Below, one piece after another: positions 1 to 5,680 of a stretch of DNA of 6,258 nucleotides. This stretch comes from Candidatus Saccharibacteria bacterium CG10_big_fil_rev_8_21_14_0_10_47_8 (GTDB lineage: Bacteria > Patescibacteriota > Saccharimonadia > Saccharimonadales > UBA10212). The notes beneath the pieces are model-generated. The model was not told the origin of the DNA, did no database searches, and saw nothing but the letters and a program-made list of their open reading frames with translations. The position numbers were made by a program, and so were the translations under genes. The stretch is from positions 1 through 6,258 of the forward strand of contig PFEG01000012.1 in assembly GCA_002793885.1 (NCBI GenBank), in the 5' to 3' direction. Each line of letters starts with the position of its first letter. Position 1 is the stretch's first letter.

Positions 1-348
1 TTTTTTGGCGCCGGCATCAAGGTGGGCCTTGGCTTTGGCGGGGTCAGTAAAAAATCCGGTGCATTCTATGACAACATCGACTCCCAAGTCTTTCCAGGGC
101 AAGGCAGCGGGATCTTTTTCGGCCAAGACTTTGATCTTTTGATCTTCAACTATCAGATTATTTTCATCAGAGCTGACCTCGTGCTGATAAGTTCCATAGT
201 TACTGTCATGCTTGAGTAAGTAGGCTAGGGTCTTAGTGTCGGTCAAATCATTAACCGCGACAATTTCCAAATCACTCCGCTCAAACGCGACTTTAAAAGC
301 GTTACGCCCGATGCGCCCAAAGCCGTTTATAGCAATTTTGGTTTTCAT
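1..348 (-). CDS. gap: Glyceraldehyde-3-phosphate dehydrogenase, N-terminal part (3' end outside window)
   Basis: This is the glycolytic, cytosolic enzyme that oxidises glyceraldehyde-3-phosphate to 1,3-bisphosphoglycerate with NAD(P). I translated 116 codons from the ATG at 348-346 to the window edge. The protein opens with MKTKIAINGFGRIGRN, the Rossmann dinucleotide-binding motif GxGRIGR typical of the family. AVNDLTD at about residues 31-37 supplies the acidic residue that usually favours NAD over NADP. Further family landmarks are LLKHDSNYG (about 43-51) and VIECTGFFT (about 97-105), followed by AHLDAGAKK at the edge. The catalytic Cys and the sugar-binding half lie beyond the window, so completeness cannot be judged. 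AGGT sits 5 nt before the ATG as a modest ribosome-binding site. A promoter candidate in the 91-nt gap after ppa suggests separate transcription. The family call is very secure; the cofactor preference is an inference. Confidence 0.96.
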   Translation of the reverse strand, partial: MKTKIAINGFGRIGRNAFKVAFERSDLEIVAVNDLTDTKTLAYLLKHDSNYGTYQHEVSSDENNLIVEDQKIKVLAEKDPAALPWKDLGVDVVIECTGFFTDPAKAKAHLDAGAKK

Positions 349-374
349 CCGCTACCTATCCCACCTTCCGTAAC

Positions 375-392
375 TTAAACATTAGCGTTTAA
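375..392. repeat. 6-bp inverted repeat in the gap leader
   Basis: TTAAAC (375-380) and GTTTAA (387-392) are perfect reverse complements separated by 6 nt. The repeat lies just downstream of the start site predicted by the candidate gap promoter, a position that would suit an operator. As RNA it would form only a weak, AT-rich hairpin. It is a single occurrence with short arms, so chance is quite possible. Confidence 0.3.
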
Positions 393-400
393 CTGCTCAC

Positions 401-429
401 ATTGTACGAGTTTGGCATGGCCGACGCAA
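401..429 (-). promoter_or_regulatory. Candidate sigma70-type promoter for gap
   Basis: On the minus strand, TTGCGT (429-424; 3 of 6 matches to the -35 consensus, with the TTG core kept) is followed by a 17-nt spacer and TACAAT (406-401; 5 of 6 matches to the -10 consensus). The element sits entirely between the ppa stop and the gap start and would give a leader of about 45 nt. The optimal spacing and location support it; the weak -35 does not. Confidence 0.5.
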
Positions 430-439
430 CATTTAGCAA

Positions 440-997
440 CTATTTGTTTTTGGCTCGGGAGATGGAGTCAGCCACAACTTTGCGGGCAGCTTCGGCATCA
501 CCCCAGCCCTTGTACTCAACGGGTGTGCCTTGCCAGTCATTTTTCCAAGCTTTGTACGACTTGTAGAAGTGTTCAACCCGTTTCTTAAAGCTAGGGTCAA
601 TATCATCAACTTCTTTTATATGATCTTTGCTAATGTCTTTACTTGGCACACAAATAAGTTTTTCATCGGCTTCGCCGTCGTCAACCATATAAAGCACCCC
701 TATGGGACGGGAAGGTACAATAACACCGTGCACTATGGATTCATCGATAACTAAAAGCACATCCAGGGGGTCGCCGTCTTCACAAAGAGTACCCGGTATG
801 TAGCCATAGTCGGCCGGGTAGGTAGCGGTTGTGCCATTAACTCTATCAAGGGTAAGACGCCCGGTTGACTTGTCGAGCTCGTATTTATTGCGTCCTTCGC
901 CTCGGCGGATTTCAATTATTACGTTAACGTTGTCAACGTTGCCGGGACCGACAGGCTTGACAGTGCAGTTCTCGCAGTTACAGGTATTTTCTGACAT
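440..997 (-). CDS. ppa: Family I inorganic pyrophosphatase with Cys-rich N-terminus
   Basis: This soluble enzyme hydrolyses pyrophosphate to two phosphates and so pulls forward biosynthetic reactions, including tRNA charging. The 185-aa length fits the bacterial hexameric type. The signature DGDPLDV (residues 74-80) carries the three metal-binding Asp residues. Other active-site positions of the E. coli enzyme have matches: E29, K38, E40, R52, Y60, Y64, D106, D111, K113 and the Y148-K149 pair, so it should be active. By comparison with E. coli Ppa the N-terminus is about 9 residues longer and contains CNCENC (Cys6, 8, 11). The start is secure: ATG at 997-995 is the only Met, GTG or TTG choice before the fold begins. 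GAGGAA (1012-1007) lies 9 nt upstream, inside the 16-nt gap after the trxB stop. That gap implies cotranscription with trxB. The role of the Cys tail is unknown. Confidence 0.96.
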   Translation of the reverse strand: MSENTCNCENCTVKPVGPGNVDNVNVIIEIRRGEGRNKYELDKSTGRLTLDRVNGTTATYPADYGYIPGTLCEDGDPLDVLLVIDESIVHGVIVPSRPIGVLYMVDDGEADEKLICVPSKDISKDHIKEVDDIDPSFKKRVEHFYKSYKAWKNDWQGTPVEYKGWGDAEAARKVVADSISRAKNK

Positions 998-1006
998 GGT
1001 TAATAA

Positions 1007-1012
1007 TTCCTC
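1007..1012 (-). promoter_or_regulatory. Ribosome-binding site of ppa
   Basis: GAGGAA on the minus strand lies 9 nt before the ppa ATG and ends within the trxB-ppa gap. It supports translation from the start that includes the Cys-rich tail. Confidence 0.6.
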
Positions 1013-1013
1013 G

Positions 1014-1985
1014 TTATTGCTCTATTTTAACAGATGCCGTGCCTTCTTTGTTCATTTCATTAAGATACTCGCGGATCATCAACGCCGCTGTTGCTCCTTC
1101 GCCGCTAGCGCTGGCGATTTGCATGGTCGCGCCGGATCTAACATCACCAGCCACAAAAATTCCTGGCACAGTTGTCATTGAGTGTACATCAGATTTGACA
1201 AACTTGTGCTCGTCCAGCTCGACACCGCTGCCAGCTAAAAAGCCGCTGTTGGGGTCTAGGCCAACAAACACGAACACACCGTCTGCCAGAAACTCCACTT
1301 TTTGGCCTGTAGTTTTGTCGGTGCCAACTACTTTGGTAACATGACCGTTTTCGCCGACAATTTCATCTGTTGAAGTGTTGAAATGCGCAGTAATTTTGTC
1401 TTTGTGTTTTTCCAGCTCATGCTGCAAAACGTCGCTGGCGCGGAATTTTGGGCCGCGAACCAGTATGTCAAGAAAGGATGCAAACTTGGTCAAAAACATC
1501 GATTCCTGCACGGCTGAGTTCCCGCCACCAACAATTACCAGCTTTTTGCCTCGGTAAAAAGCACCATCGCAAGTGGCACAGTAGTGCACGCCGCGGGCGT
1601 AAAATTCGGCTTCGCCCGGTACACCAATTTTACGATAGTCGCTGCCAGTGGCTATTAAAACAGCTTTAGCATATACGTCACCACTGTGCATCTTAAGCTT
1701 GTGTAGCCCATCTTCACTACTAATTTTTAAGACTTCATCAAGTTCAAACTTGGCCCCAAAACGTTCGGTCTGTTTTCGCATTTCCTCTGATAAATCTAAT
1801 CCAGCAATACCTTTGGCGAACCCCGGATAATTATCAACCCAATCAGTTACCGCGGCCAAGCCGCCAATGGCCCCTTTTTCTATGAGTAATGTGTCGATGT
1901 CTTCGCGCGCCGTATAGATAGCCGCGCTTAGCGCCGCCGGGCCAGCACCCACGATTATAAGATCATGAACAGTTTTATTTACCAT
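1014..1985 (-). CDS. trxB: Thioredoxin reductase (FAD, CxxC type)
   Basis: This is a cytosolic flavoenzyme that passes electrons from a nicotinamide nucleotide through FAD and a Cys pair to thioredoxin-like proteins. At 323 aa it has the size of the low-molecular-weight bacterial type. Visible motifs in order are IVGAGPAA (11-18, FAD Rossmann), GGLAAVTDWVDNYPGF (41-56), IATGSDYR (111-118), the redox-active CATCD (Cys136, Cys139), VGGGNSAVQE (152-161, nicotinamide Rossmann) and GIFVAGDVR (275-283, second FAD motif). The stretch that usually reads HRRxxxR, which holds the NADPH 2'-phosphate, is VRGPKFR (176-182), so the first His and second Arg are missing. The ATG at 1985 is forced by an in-frame TAA at 2003-2001. 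No Shine-Dalgarno sequence precedes it; the start lies in a heptamer repeat array. It follows the glutaredoxin-like gene and precedes ppa by 16 nt. The family is certain; the cofactor preference is open. Confidence 0.96.
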   Translation of the reverse strand: MVNKTVHDLIIVGAGPAALSAAIYTAREDIDTLLIEKGAIGGLAAVTDWVDNYPGFAKGIAGLDLSEEMRKQTERFGAKFELDEVLKISSEDGLHKLKMHSGDVYAKAVLIATGSDYRKIGVPGEAEFYARGVHYCATCDGAFYRGKKLVIVGGGNSAVQESMFLTKFASFLDILVRGPKFRASDVLQHELEKHKDKITAHFNTSTDEIVGENGHVTKVVGTDKTTGQKVEFLADGVFVFVGLDPNSGFLAGSGVELDEHKFVKSDVHSMTTVPGIFVAGDVRSGATMQIASASGEGATAALMIREYLNEMNKEGTASVKIEQ

Positions 1986-2029
1986 TTTACATTTACCATT
2001 TTACATTAATTTTTTATTTTACATTTACC
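1977..2029. repeat. AT-rich heptamer array overlapping the trxB start
   Basis: On the plus strand the heptamers ATTTACC and ATTTTAC alternate at 1977, 1984, 1991 and 1998. A degenerate ATTAATT unit and four extra T follow, then ATTTTAC at 2016 and ATTTACC at 2023. The 14-nt pair is therefore present twice in perfect tandem (1977-1990 and 1991-2004), and once more in the opposite unit order. On the minus strand the first unit supplies the trxB codons ATG GTA AAT together with the adjacent base, so the array reaches into the gene. Confidence 0.85.
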
Positions 2030-2071
2030 AATCTAGCCGCCTCCCCGCCCTTTTGTCTCGAGCGGGTCAAA

Positions 2072-2122
2072 ATGACCAATGGCCAATCAATACCAAGTGT
2101 GAAGTGTTAAGTGAAAAGTCCT
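2072..2122. repeat. Second degenerate heptamer tract between grx and trxB
   Basis: The plus strand reads as 7-nt words: ATGACCA (2072), ATGGCCA (2079) and ATCAATA (2086), then CCAA, then GTGTGAA (2097), GTGTTAA (2104), GTGAAAA (2111) and a fading GTCC at the glutaredoxin stop codon. Neighbouring words differ by one to three bases. It uses different words from the trxB-proximal array but has the same period. No gene, promoter or terminator was recognised here. Confidence 0.65.
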
Positions 2123-2371
2123 TCAAGCAATGGCGGGGGCTAGACGGGCTAGGTTATAGCCAACTATAACCTCTTTACTATCGTCGTTTTTAGTAACAAC
2201 AGTGATCGGTACCGTCAGAGCGCCGCTCATGCTTAGTACTTCGGCCTGGCGATCCGGATGCTGCTCTAAATTAACCTCTTCATACGAGATCCCCTTGCTG
2301 CCTAACCAGCGCTTGACCATAACGCAGTAAGAACACGTGTTAGTGGTATAGATAGTAATATTTTTGGCCAT
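2123..2371 (-). CDS. Glutaredoxin-like / NrdH-like thiol-disulfide protein
   Basis: This is a small cytosolic thioredoxin-fold protein of 82 aa, the usual size for glutaredoxin, NrdH and mycoredoxin-type proteins. The first strand (ITIYTT, 5-10) leads into the redox motif CSYC (Cys13, Cys16). The cis-Pro loop is TVP (53-55) and a GYN turn (71-73) precedes the last helix. Such proteins reduce disulfides, for example in ribonucleotide reductase, and are themselves recharged by glutathione or by thioredoxin reductase. The trxB gene next downstream makes direct reduction by TrxB attractive, as for NrdH; this is inferred from context. The C-terminus lacks an obvious NrdH-type WSGFRP motif, so the subgroup is unsettled. 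GGAGGG (2385-2380) 8 nt before the ATG is a strong ribosome-binding site, and a promoter lies about 60 nt upstream, so the gene probably begins a transcript. Confidence 0.92.
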   Translation of the reverse strand: MAKNITIYTTNTCSYCVMVKRWLGSKGISYEEVNLEQHPDRQAEVLSMSGALTVPITVVTKNDDSKEVIVGYNLARLAPAIA

Positions 2372-2379
2372 AAATGATA

Positions 2380-2385
2380 CCCTCC
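2380..2385 (-). promoter_or_regulatory. Strong ribosome-binding site of the glutaredoxin-like gene
   Basis: GGAGGG on the minus strand, 8 nt before the ATG at 2371, is the best Shine-Dalgarno sequence in the window. It contrasts with trxB, which has none. Confidence 0.75.
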
Positions 2386-2434
2386 ATTTAAGTTTTTTAT
2401 TTCGTTTACTAATGTTATAGACGAAGTACTAGCT

Positions 2435-2464
2435 ACTATACTCTAGCGTTATACTTATGGTCAA
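2435..2464 (-). promoter_or_regulatory. Candidate sigma70-type promoter for the glutaredoxin-like gene
   Basis: On the minus strand, TTGACC (2464-2459; 5 of 6 matches to the -35 consensus), an 18-nt spacer and TATAGT (2440-2435; 5 of 6 matches to the -10 consensus) form the best promoter match I found. It lies in the 132-nt gap after the FKBP gene and would start a transcript near 2428 with a leader of about 57 nt. The redox genes and perhaps ppa would be its downstream cargo. Confidence 0.65.
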
Positions 2465-2503
2465 TACCGCTACATATTGTGTTTTTGTCAGCATATTGGC
2501 CAC

Positions 2504-3064
2504 CTATTGGACATTTATTAAGCTGATATCGAACACGAGATTGGAATTTGCCGGTATGCCTGGTGCCGCCTGGGAGCCATACGCGGCAGCTGACGGAATT
2601 AGCAAGCGCCGCGTGCCGCCAACCTTCATGCCAAGCAAGCCAGTTTGCCAACCGGGAATCAACTTGGTTAATGGAATAGAAAACGGTTGCCCGCTGTCTA
2701 ATGAGCTTTCAAAGATTACGCCCGTGGCTGCGATAGCGCCAGTATAGTTAGCTGTCAGGGTTGAGTTGGACTGGACTATTGCGCCGGTTCCAACTTTAAT
2801 ATCAATACATTTAAGCAAATCGACTTTGGAAGTCGGCCTAAAGTTTGACAGCTTAGTACCTTTTAGTTTACTGCTGTCTGAGGGTTTAATCTCCGGAATG
2901 TTTGGATCAGAGCTGCACTTTATCGCCCGGCTCGTACCGGTTTGGGAATTACTGTCAGGCTGATGGGTGTATTGCCAAAAACCAATTACACCTACCCCTA
3001 AACCGGTTACCGTAAACAGTATTACCAAAAATAGCCATCCTACCCTATGAAACTTTTCGCTCAT
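2504..3064 (-). CDS. Membrane-anchored FKBP-type peptidyl-prolyl cis-trans isomerase
   Basis: This is a proline isomerase that probably helps proteins fold outside the cytoplasmic membrane. The 186-aa product has a short basic start (MSEKFHR) and one hydrophobic segment (about 9-30), which acts as a signal anchor. A low-complexity linker rich in Ser, Thr and Pro follows (about 35-80), then an FKBP domain (about 83-186). Residues matching the FKBP12 pocket are Y107 (in NYTG), F118, E119 in place of the usual Asp, F128, I136, W139 (in LIPGW), Y162 (in AAYG) and F178 (in LVFDISL), so activity is expected. Cys50 is too far in for a lipoprotein signal. Cys50 and Cys86 could form a disulfide, which is speculation. 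AGGAGA (3080-3075) lies 10 nt before the ATG. The gene follows pheT by 72 nt without a clear terminator or promoter, so readthrough from pheST is plausible. Confidence 0.93.
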   Translation of the reverse strand: MSEKFHRVGWLFLVILFTVTGLGVGVIGFWQYTHQPDSNSQTGTSRAIKCSSDPNIPEIKPSDSSKLKGTKLSNFRPTSKVDLLKCIDIKVGTGAIVQSNSTLTANYTGAIAATGVIFESSLDSGQPFSIPLTKLIPGWQTGLLGMKVGGTRRLLIPSAAAYGSQAAPGIPANSNLVFDISLINVQ

Positions 3065-3136
3065 ACTATCTGTTTCTCCTGCTCAAAACACTCTTACTAC
3101 TTTAGTTAGTATACAGTTTAGCATAGACACTTTTGG

Positions 3137-5680
3137 TTAAATTCTTTCGGCGCCAAGTTTGTTTTTTGCCTCCACAGCCACATTATCAAGTAAATTATTC
3201 ACCTCTGCGGCAATCAATGTACGCTCGTAGGATGTAAGCTTTAAGCGCAGCGTAATGGTCTTGTAGCCGTCATTCTCGTGCTTTTGATATATGCTAATCG
3301 GCTCCAGTTGGGTCAGGCTATTTTTTGGCTTGATCTTCTCAAGCTCTTTTTCCACAAAATCAAACAGTTCGGAGTAGCTTAATTTGTCTGATAGGCGCAG
3401 TGATATGTCCTGTTCGACTTTTGGAAAGCGTGGCAGCGGATAATAATCGCGGCTGGTTTTGGTGCTGACTGCCAGTTTTTCGATGTCAATTTCAAAACCT
3501 GCCGAAAAATAAGGTACTTTGAGCTCACGGATTACCGACGCCTTAAACTCACCGATCACCCCCAGTACCTGTTGATCGCCTTTGACCCTGACCAGCGCCG
3601 AGCGTTTTGGGTCGTACGGTTTCGTAACCTGGTCTACTGGCTCAACACCGATAGCTACGTATTCCAAATCAACGCCAAGCTCGCGGGCCAAAAAATCCAA
3701 ATAGGACCAAGCTTTATAAAAAGCCGCACCGCGTTGGGCCGCCGCCACTTTATCGTTAGCGGCAAACACCAATGCTAAGAGCTCAGACTCTTTAGGCAGG
3801 TTACTTTTATCATTTTCTAGTCGCGATTTGTTGTGTGCTTTGTTTATCTCAAAAAGCGCAAACTGGTCGTAACCAAGCTTAATGTTGGGGTGTACTTTTT
3901 CCAGCAAACTCGGGCTCAGGCTCAAGCGGTAATATTGTAAGTCGGGGCTGAGCGCGTTGCGTATTTGGTAGGCCAATTTGGCATCCTGTCCGGTTTTTTG
4001 GAGCAATAAGCCGTGCACGAAACTATAAGTTAAAACTTCGTTGGCACCACCTCTGAATAAAATCTCACGTAAGTGTGATTTAAATTCAAAACTTTTGTTA
4101 AGTTTGGCTGGTGTTAGGTCGCGAGTGGGTAATTTTAAGCCCAGATGATCATAACCATAAAGCCGCCCGACTTCCTCAACGATATCTTCCGGGATTTCAA
4201 TGTCAGTCCGCCAGAACGGCGCCTCAATTTGCAAGGAGCCTCCTTGTATATCACGATTTTGTGGCATAGTATGTTTTTCTTCGCTGACTTTTACCGCAAC
4301 CTCGACATTTTCCAGCAACTTTTTCATATCTTTGGCTGAGAGTTCTAGGCCTAGCCGGGAGTTTATGAATTCCACCGAAGTTTTGACCTTTGAGAGCTCA
4401 GGCAATGCGGCTTTTTCGTCTAATAACTTAGAGACGATCTTGCCTCCAGCTATTTTTTGGATGTCATCGACCGCCTTTGCTAGTACCGCTAGGTTTTGCA
4501 GAGGGCTTTGGCCTTTGGTGAAACGAGTTGCTGCATCCGTGAATAAGCCGTATCGCATGGCAGTTCTGCGGATAGTATTCATGTCAAAAGTAGCACACTC
4601 TAAAACTATGTTTTTGGTACTTTCGTCAACTTCTGTGTCAGCTCCGCCCATCACGCCGCCCAGCCCTATGGGCTTTCGGCCGTCGGTAATTACAATTGCG
4701 CCTGTTTGCAGTTTTATATCTTTACCGCCAAGTAGCTTCAGGCCTTCGCCTTCTCTGGATAGTCTGATACCCAACGTCCCTGTTCTAAGCTTGTCATAAT
4801 CATAAGCATGCAGCGGCTGGGCGGTTTCGAGCATAAAAAAGTTAGTTATATCCACGATATTATTAATCGGTCTAACGCCGACCCGGCTCAACTTAGATTG
4901 CAGCCATATAGGACTTGGTTTGACCTCGATATCACTCATGGCCACTGCCAAAAAGCGTGGCACTAAATCTGTTATTTCGTTTTTAACCTCCAATTTCAGT
5001 ATCTTCAGGGTGCCACCCTGTAAATCGGGGAATTGTGGTGTTATATCTTTTTTGTACCAGTCTGGCGATTCGAAAGGTTGGCCCTGGATGCCAGCCAGCT
5101 CACGGGCAATACCCAACATACCGAAACAGTCCGGCCGGTGGGTAAACATCTTATTTTCTATATCAATAATGTAATCATCCAGATTGTAAACCTTGGCAAT
5201 TGAGCCACCCGGCTTGGCGTCTTCATCAATTACCAAAAGGCCTTCGTGGCTATCACCCAGGGCCAGTTCTTTAGGGCTGGCCAGCATGCCCTCACTTATA
5301 ACGCCACGGATTTCCCGGCTTTCTATGACAAACGGATCTTTATCATAAGTACTGGGTACGGTTACGCCAGGCGGAATCCAAGCCACCAACTGCCCCTCGG
5401 CTACATTGGGCGCGCCGCAAACAACCTGCACCAAACCTTGCTCATCACGCGGCACATTTTGGACAGCTTTGACGTCATCCACCATACAAACTTTTAGCTT
5501 GTTGGCGTTGGGGTGTTTTTCGCACGACACGACTCTTGCCACAACGATACCTTCGTAGCGTTTGCCAAGATCAATAACTTCGTCAACAGCACCCAGCTGG
5601 GCGCCAATTTTTTCGATAAGCTCATCGACCGGCAGATCAATTTGCGTAAACTTCTTAACCCAATTTAAACTGACTTTCAT
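3137..5680 (-). CDS. pheT: Phenylalanyl-tRNA synthetase beta subunit
   Basis: Together with PheS this forms the alpha2-beta2 enzyme that charges tRNA-Phe; beta binds tRNA and edits mischarged Tyr. The 847-aa protein is longer than E. coli PheT (about 795). Domains in order: tRNA-binding OB fold (about 42-160; HPNANKLKV at 56-64, VCGAPNV at 87-93), B3/B4 editing domain (about 235-400), B5 domain (about 430-515; WRTDIEIPEDIVEEVGRLYG at 490-509, with metal-binding Asp493, Asp499, Glu502 and Glu503), catalytic-like core (about 525-735) and the C-terminal ferredoxin-fold anticodon-binding domain (about 746-847). By alignment from memory, H291, E361, T381 and A383 match the E. coli editing residues H265, E334, T354 and A356. 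Extra length falls partly in loops near 211-223 and 468-482, which carry related hairpin-forming segments. The ATG overlaps the pheS stop (ATGA), and GAGG (5692-5689) lies 8 nt upstream, so translational coupling is likely. Confidence 0.98.
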   Translation of the reverse strand: MKVSLNWVKKFTQIDLPVDELIEKIGAQLGAVDEVIDLGKRYEGIVVARVVSCEKHPNANKLKVCMVDDVKAVQNVPRDEQGLVQVVCGAPNVAEGQLVAWIPPGVTVPSTYDKDPFVIESREIRGVISEGMLASPKELALGDSHEGLLVIDEDAKPGGSIAKVYNLDDYIIDIENKMFTHRPDCFGMLGIARELAGIQGQPFESPDWYKKDITPQFPDLQGGTLKILKLEVKNEITDLVPRFLAVAMSDIEVKPSPIWLQSKLSRVGVRPINNIVDITNFFMLETAQPLHAYDYDKLRTGTLGIRLSREGEGLKLLGGKDIKLQTGAIVITDGRKPIGLGGVMGGADTEVDESTKNIVLECATFDMNTIRRTAMRYGLFTDAATRFTKGQSPLQNLAVLAKAVDDIQKIAGGKIVSKLLDEKAALPELSKVKTSVEFINSRLGLELSAKDMKKLLENVEVAVKVSEEKHTMPQNRDIQGGSLQIEAPFWRTDIEIPEDIVEEVGRLYGYDHLGLKLPTRDLTPAKLNKSFEFKSHLREILFRGGANEVLTYSFVHGLLLQKTGQDAKLAYQIRNALSPDLQYYRLSLSPSLLEKVHPNIKLGYDQFALFEINKAHNKSRLENDKSNLPKESELLALVFAANDKVAAAQRGAAFYKAWSYLDFLARELGVDLEYVAIGVEPVDQVTKPYDPKRSALVRVKGDQQVLGVIGEFKASVIRELKVPYFSAGFEIDIEKLAVSTKTSRDYYPLPRFPKVEQDISLRLSDKLSYSELFDFVEKELEKIKPKNSLTQLEPISIYQKHENDGYKTITLRLKLTSYERTLIAAEVNNLLDNVAVEAKNKLGAERI
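4227..4264 (-). repeat. In-frame palindromic segment B in pheT (B5 domain loop)
   Basis: This 38-nt segment encodes PQNRDIQGGSLQ plus part of the next codon (PheT residues 473 onward). It contains the perfect hairpin CAAGGA-GGC-TCCTTG (4246-4232 on the minus strand). It aligns without gaps, in the same reading phase, to segment A at 5001-5038 (26 of 38 bases identical). Confidence 0.55.
5001..5038 (-). repeat. In-frame palindromic segment A in pheT (before the B3/B4 domain)
   Basis: This 38-nt segment encodes PQFPDLQGGTLK plus part of the next codon (PheT residues 215 onward). It contains the perfect hairpin CAGGGT-GGC-ACCCTG (5020-5006 on the minus strand). Compared with segment B, all four arm differences are two compensating base-pair changes, and the 3-nt loop is identical. 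Confidence 0.55.

Noticed and set aside
831..1181. A 116-codon plus-strand frame across the ppa-trxB junction
   Set aside because: It is antisense to two well-conserved genes and shows no family features.
2044..2066. CCCGC / GCGGG inverted repeat as a terminator after the glutaredoxin-like gene
   Set aside because: The arms are only 5 bp with a 13-nt loop, and no T-run follows on the minus strand.
2436..2651. A 71-codon minus-strand frame crossing the FKBP 3' end
   Set aside because: It overlaps the conserved FKBP C-terminus in another frame and continues through the promoter region; it has no recognisable motif.
3065..3136. TATACT as a -10 box for the FKBP gene
   Set aside because: No -35-like sequence lies at 16-18 nt upstream, so I could not support a promoter; cotranscription with pheT remains possible.
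4662..4674. AGCCC-TAT-GGGCT hairpin inside pheT
   Set aside because: The arms are 5 bp and the loop differs from the GGC-loop pair of segments; no flanking similarity was seen.
4200..4799. A 199-codon open frame on the plus strand inside pheT
   Set aside because: It lies wholly antisense to strongly conserved pheT editing and B5 domains, is rich in Ser/Pro/Phe in a shadow-like way, and shows no recognisable domain.
5420..5452. Possible third copy of the pheT segment (PRDEQGLVQV, residues 77-86)
   Set aside because: The peptide resembles RDIQGGSLQI and also lies in a lengthened loop, but two residues are missing, the hairpin is absent and the DNA similarity is weak.
5592..5601. CCCAGCTGGG 10-bp palindrome inside pheT
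   Set aside because: It is a single short palindrome within conserved coding sequence, with no related copy seen; chance is sufficient.
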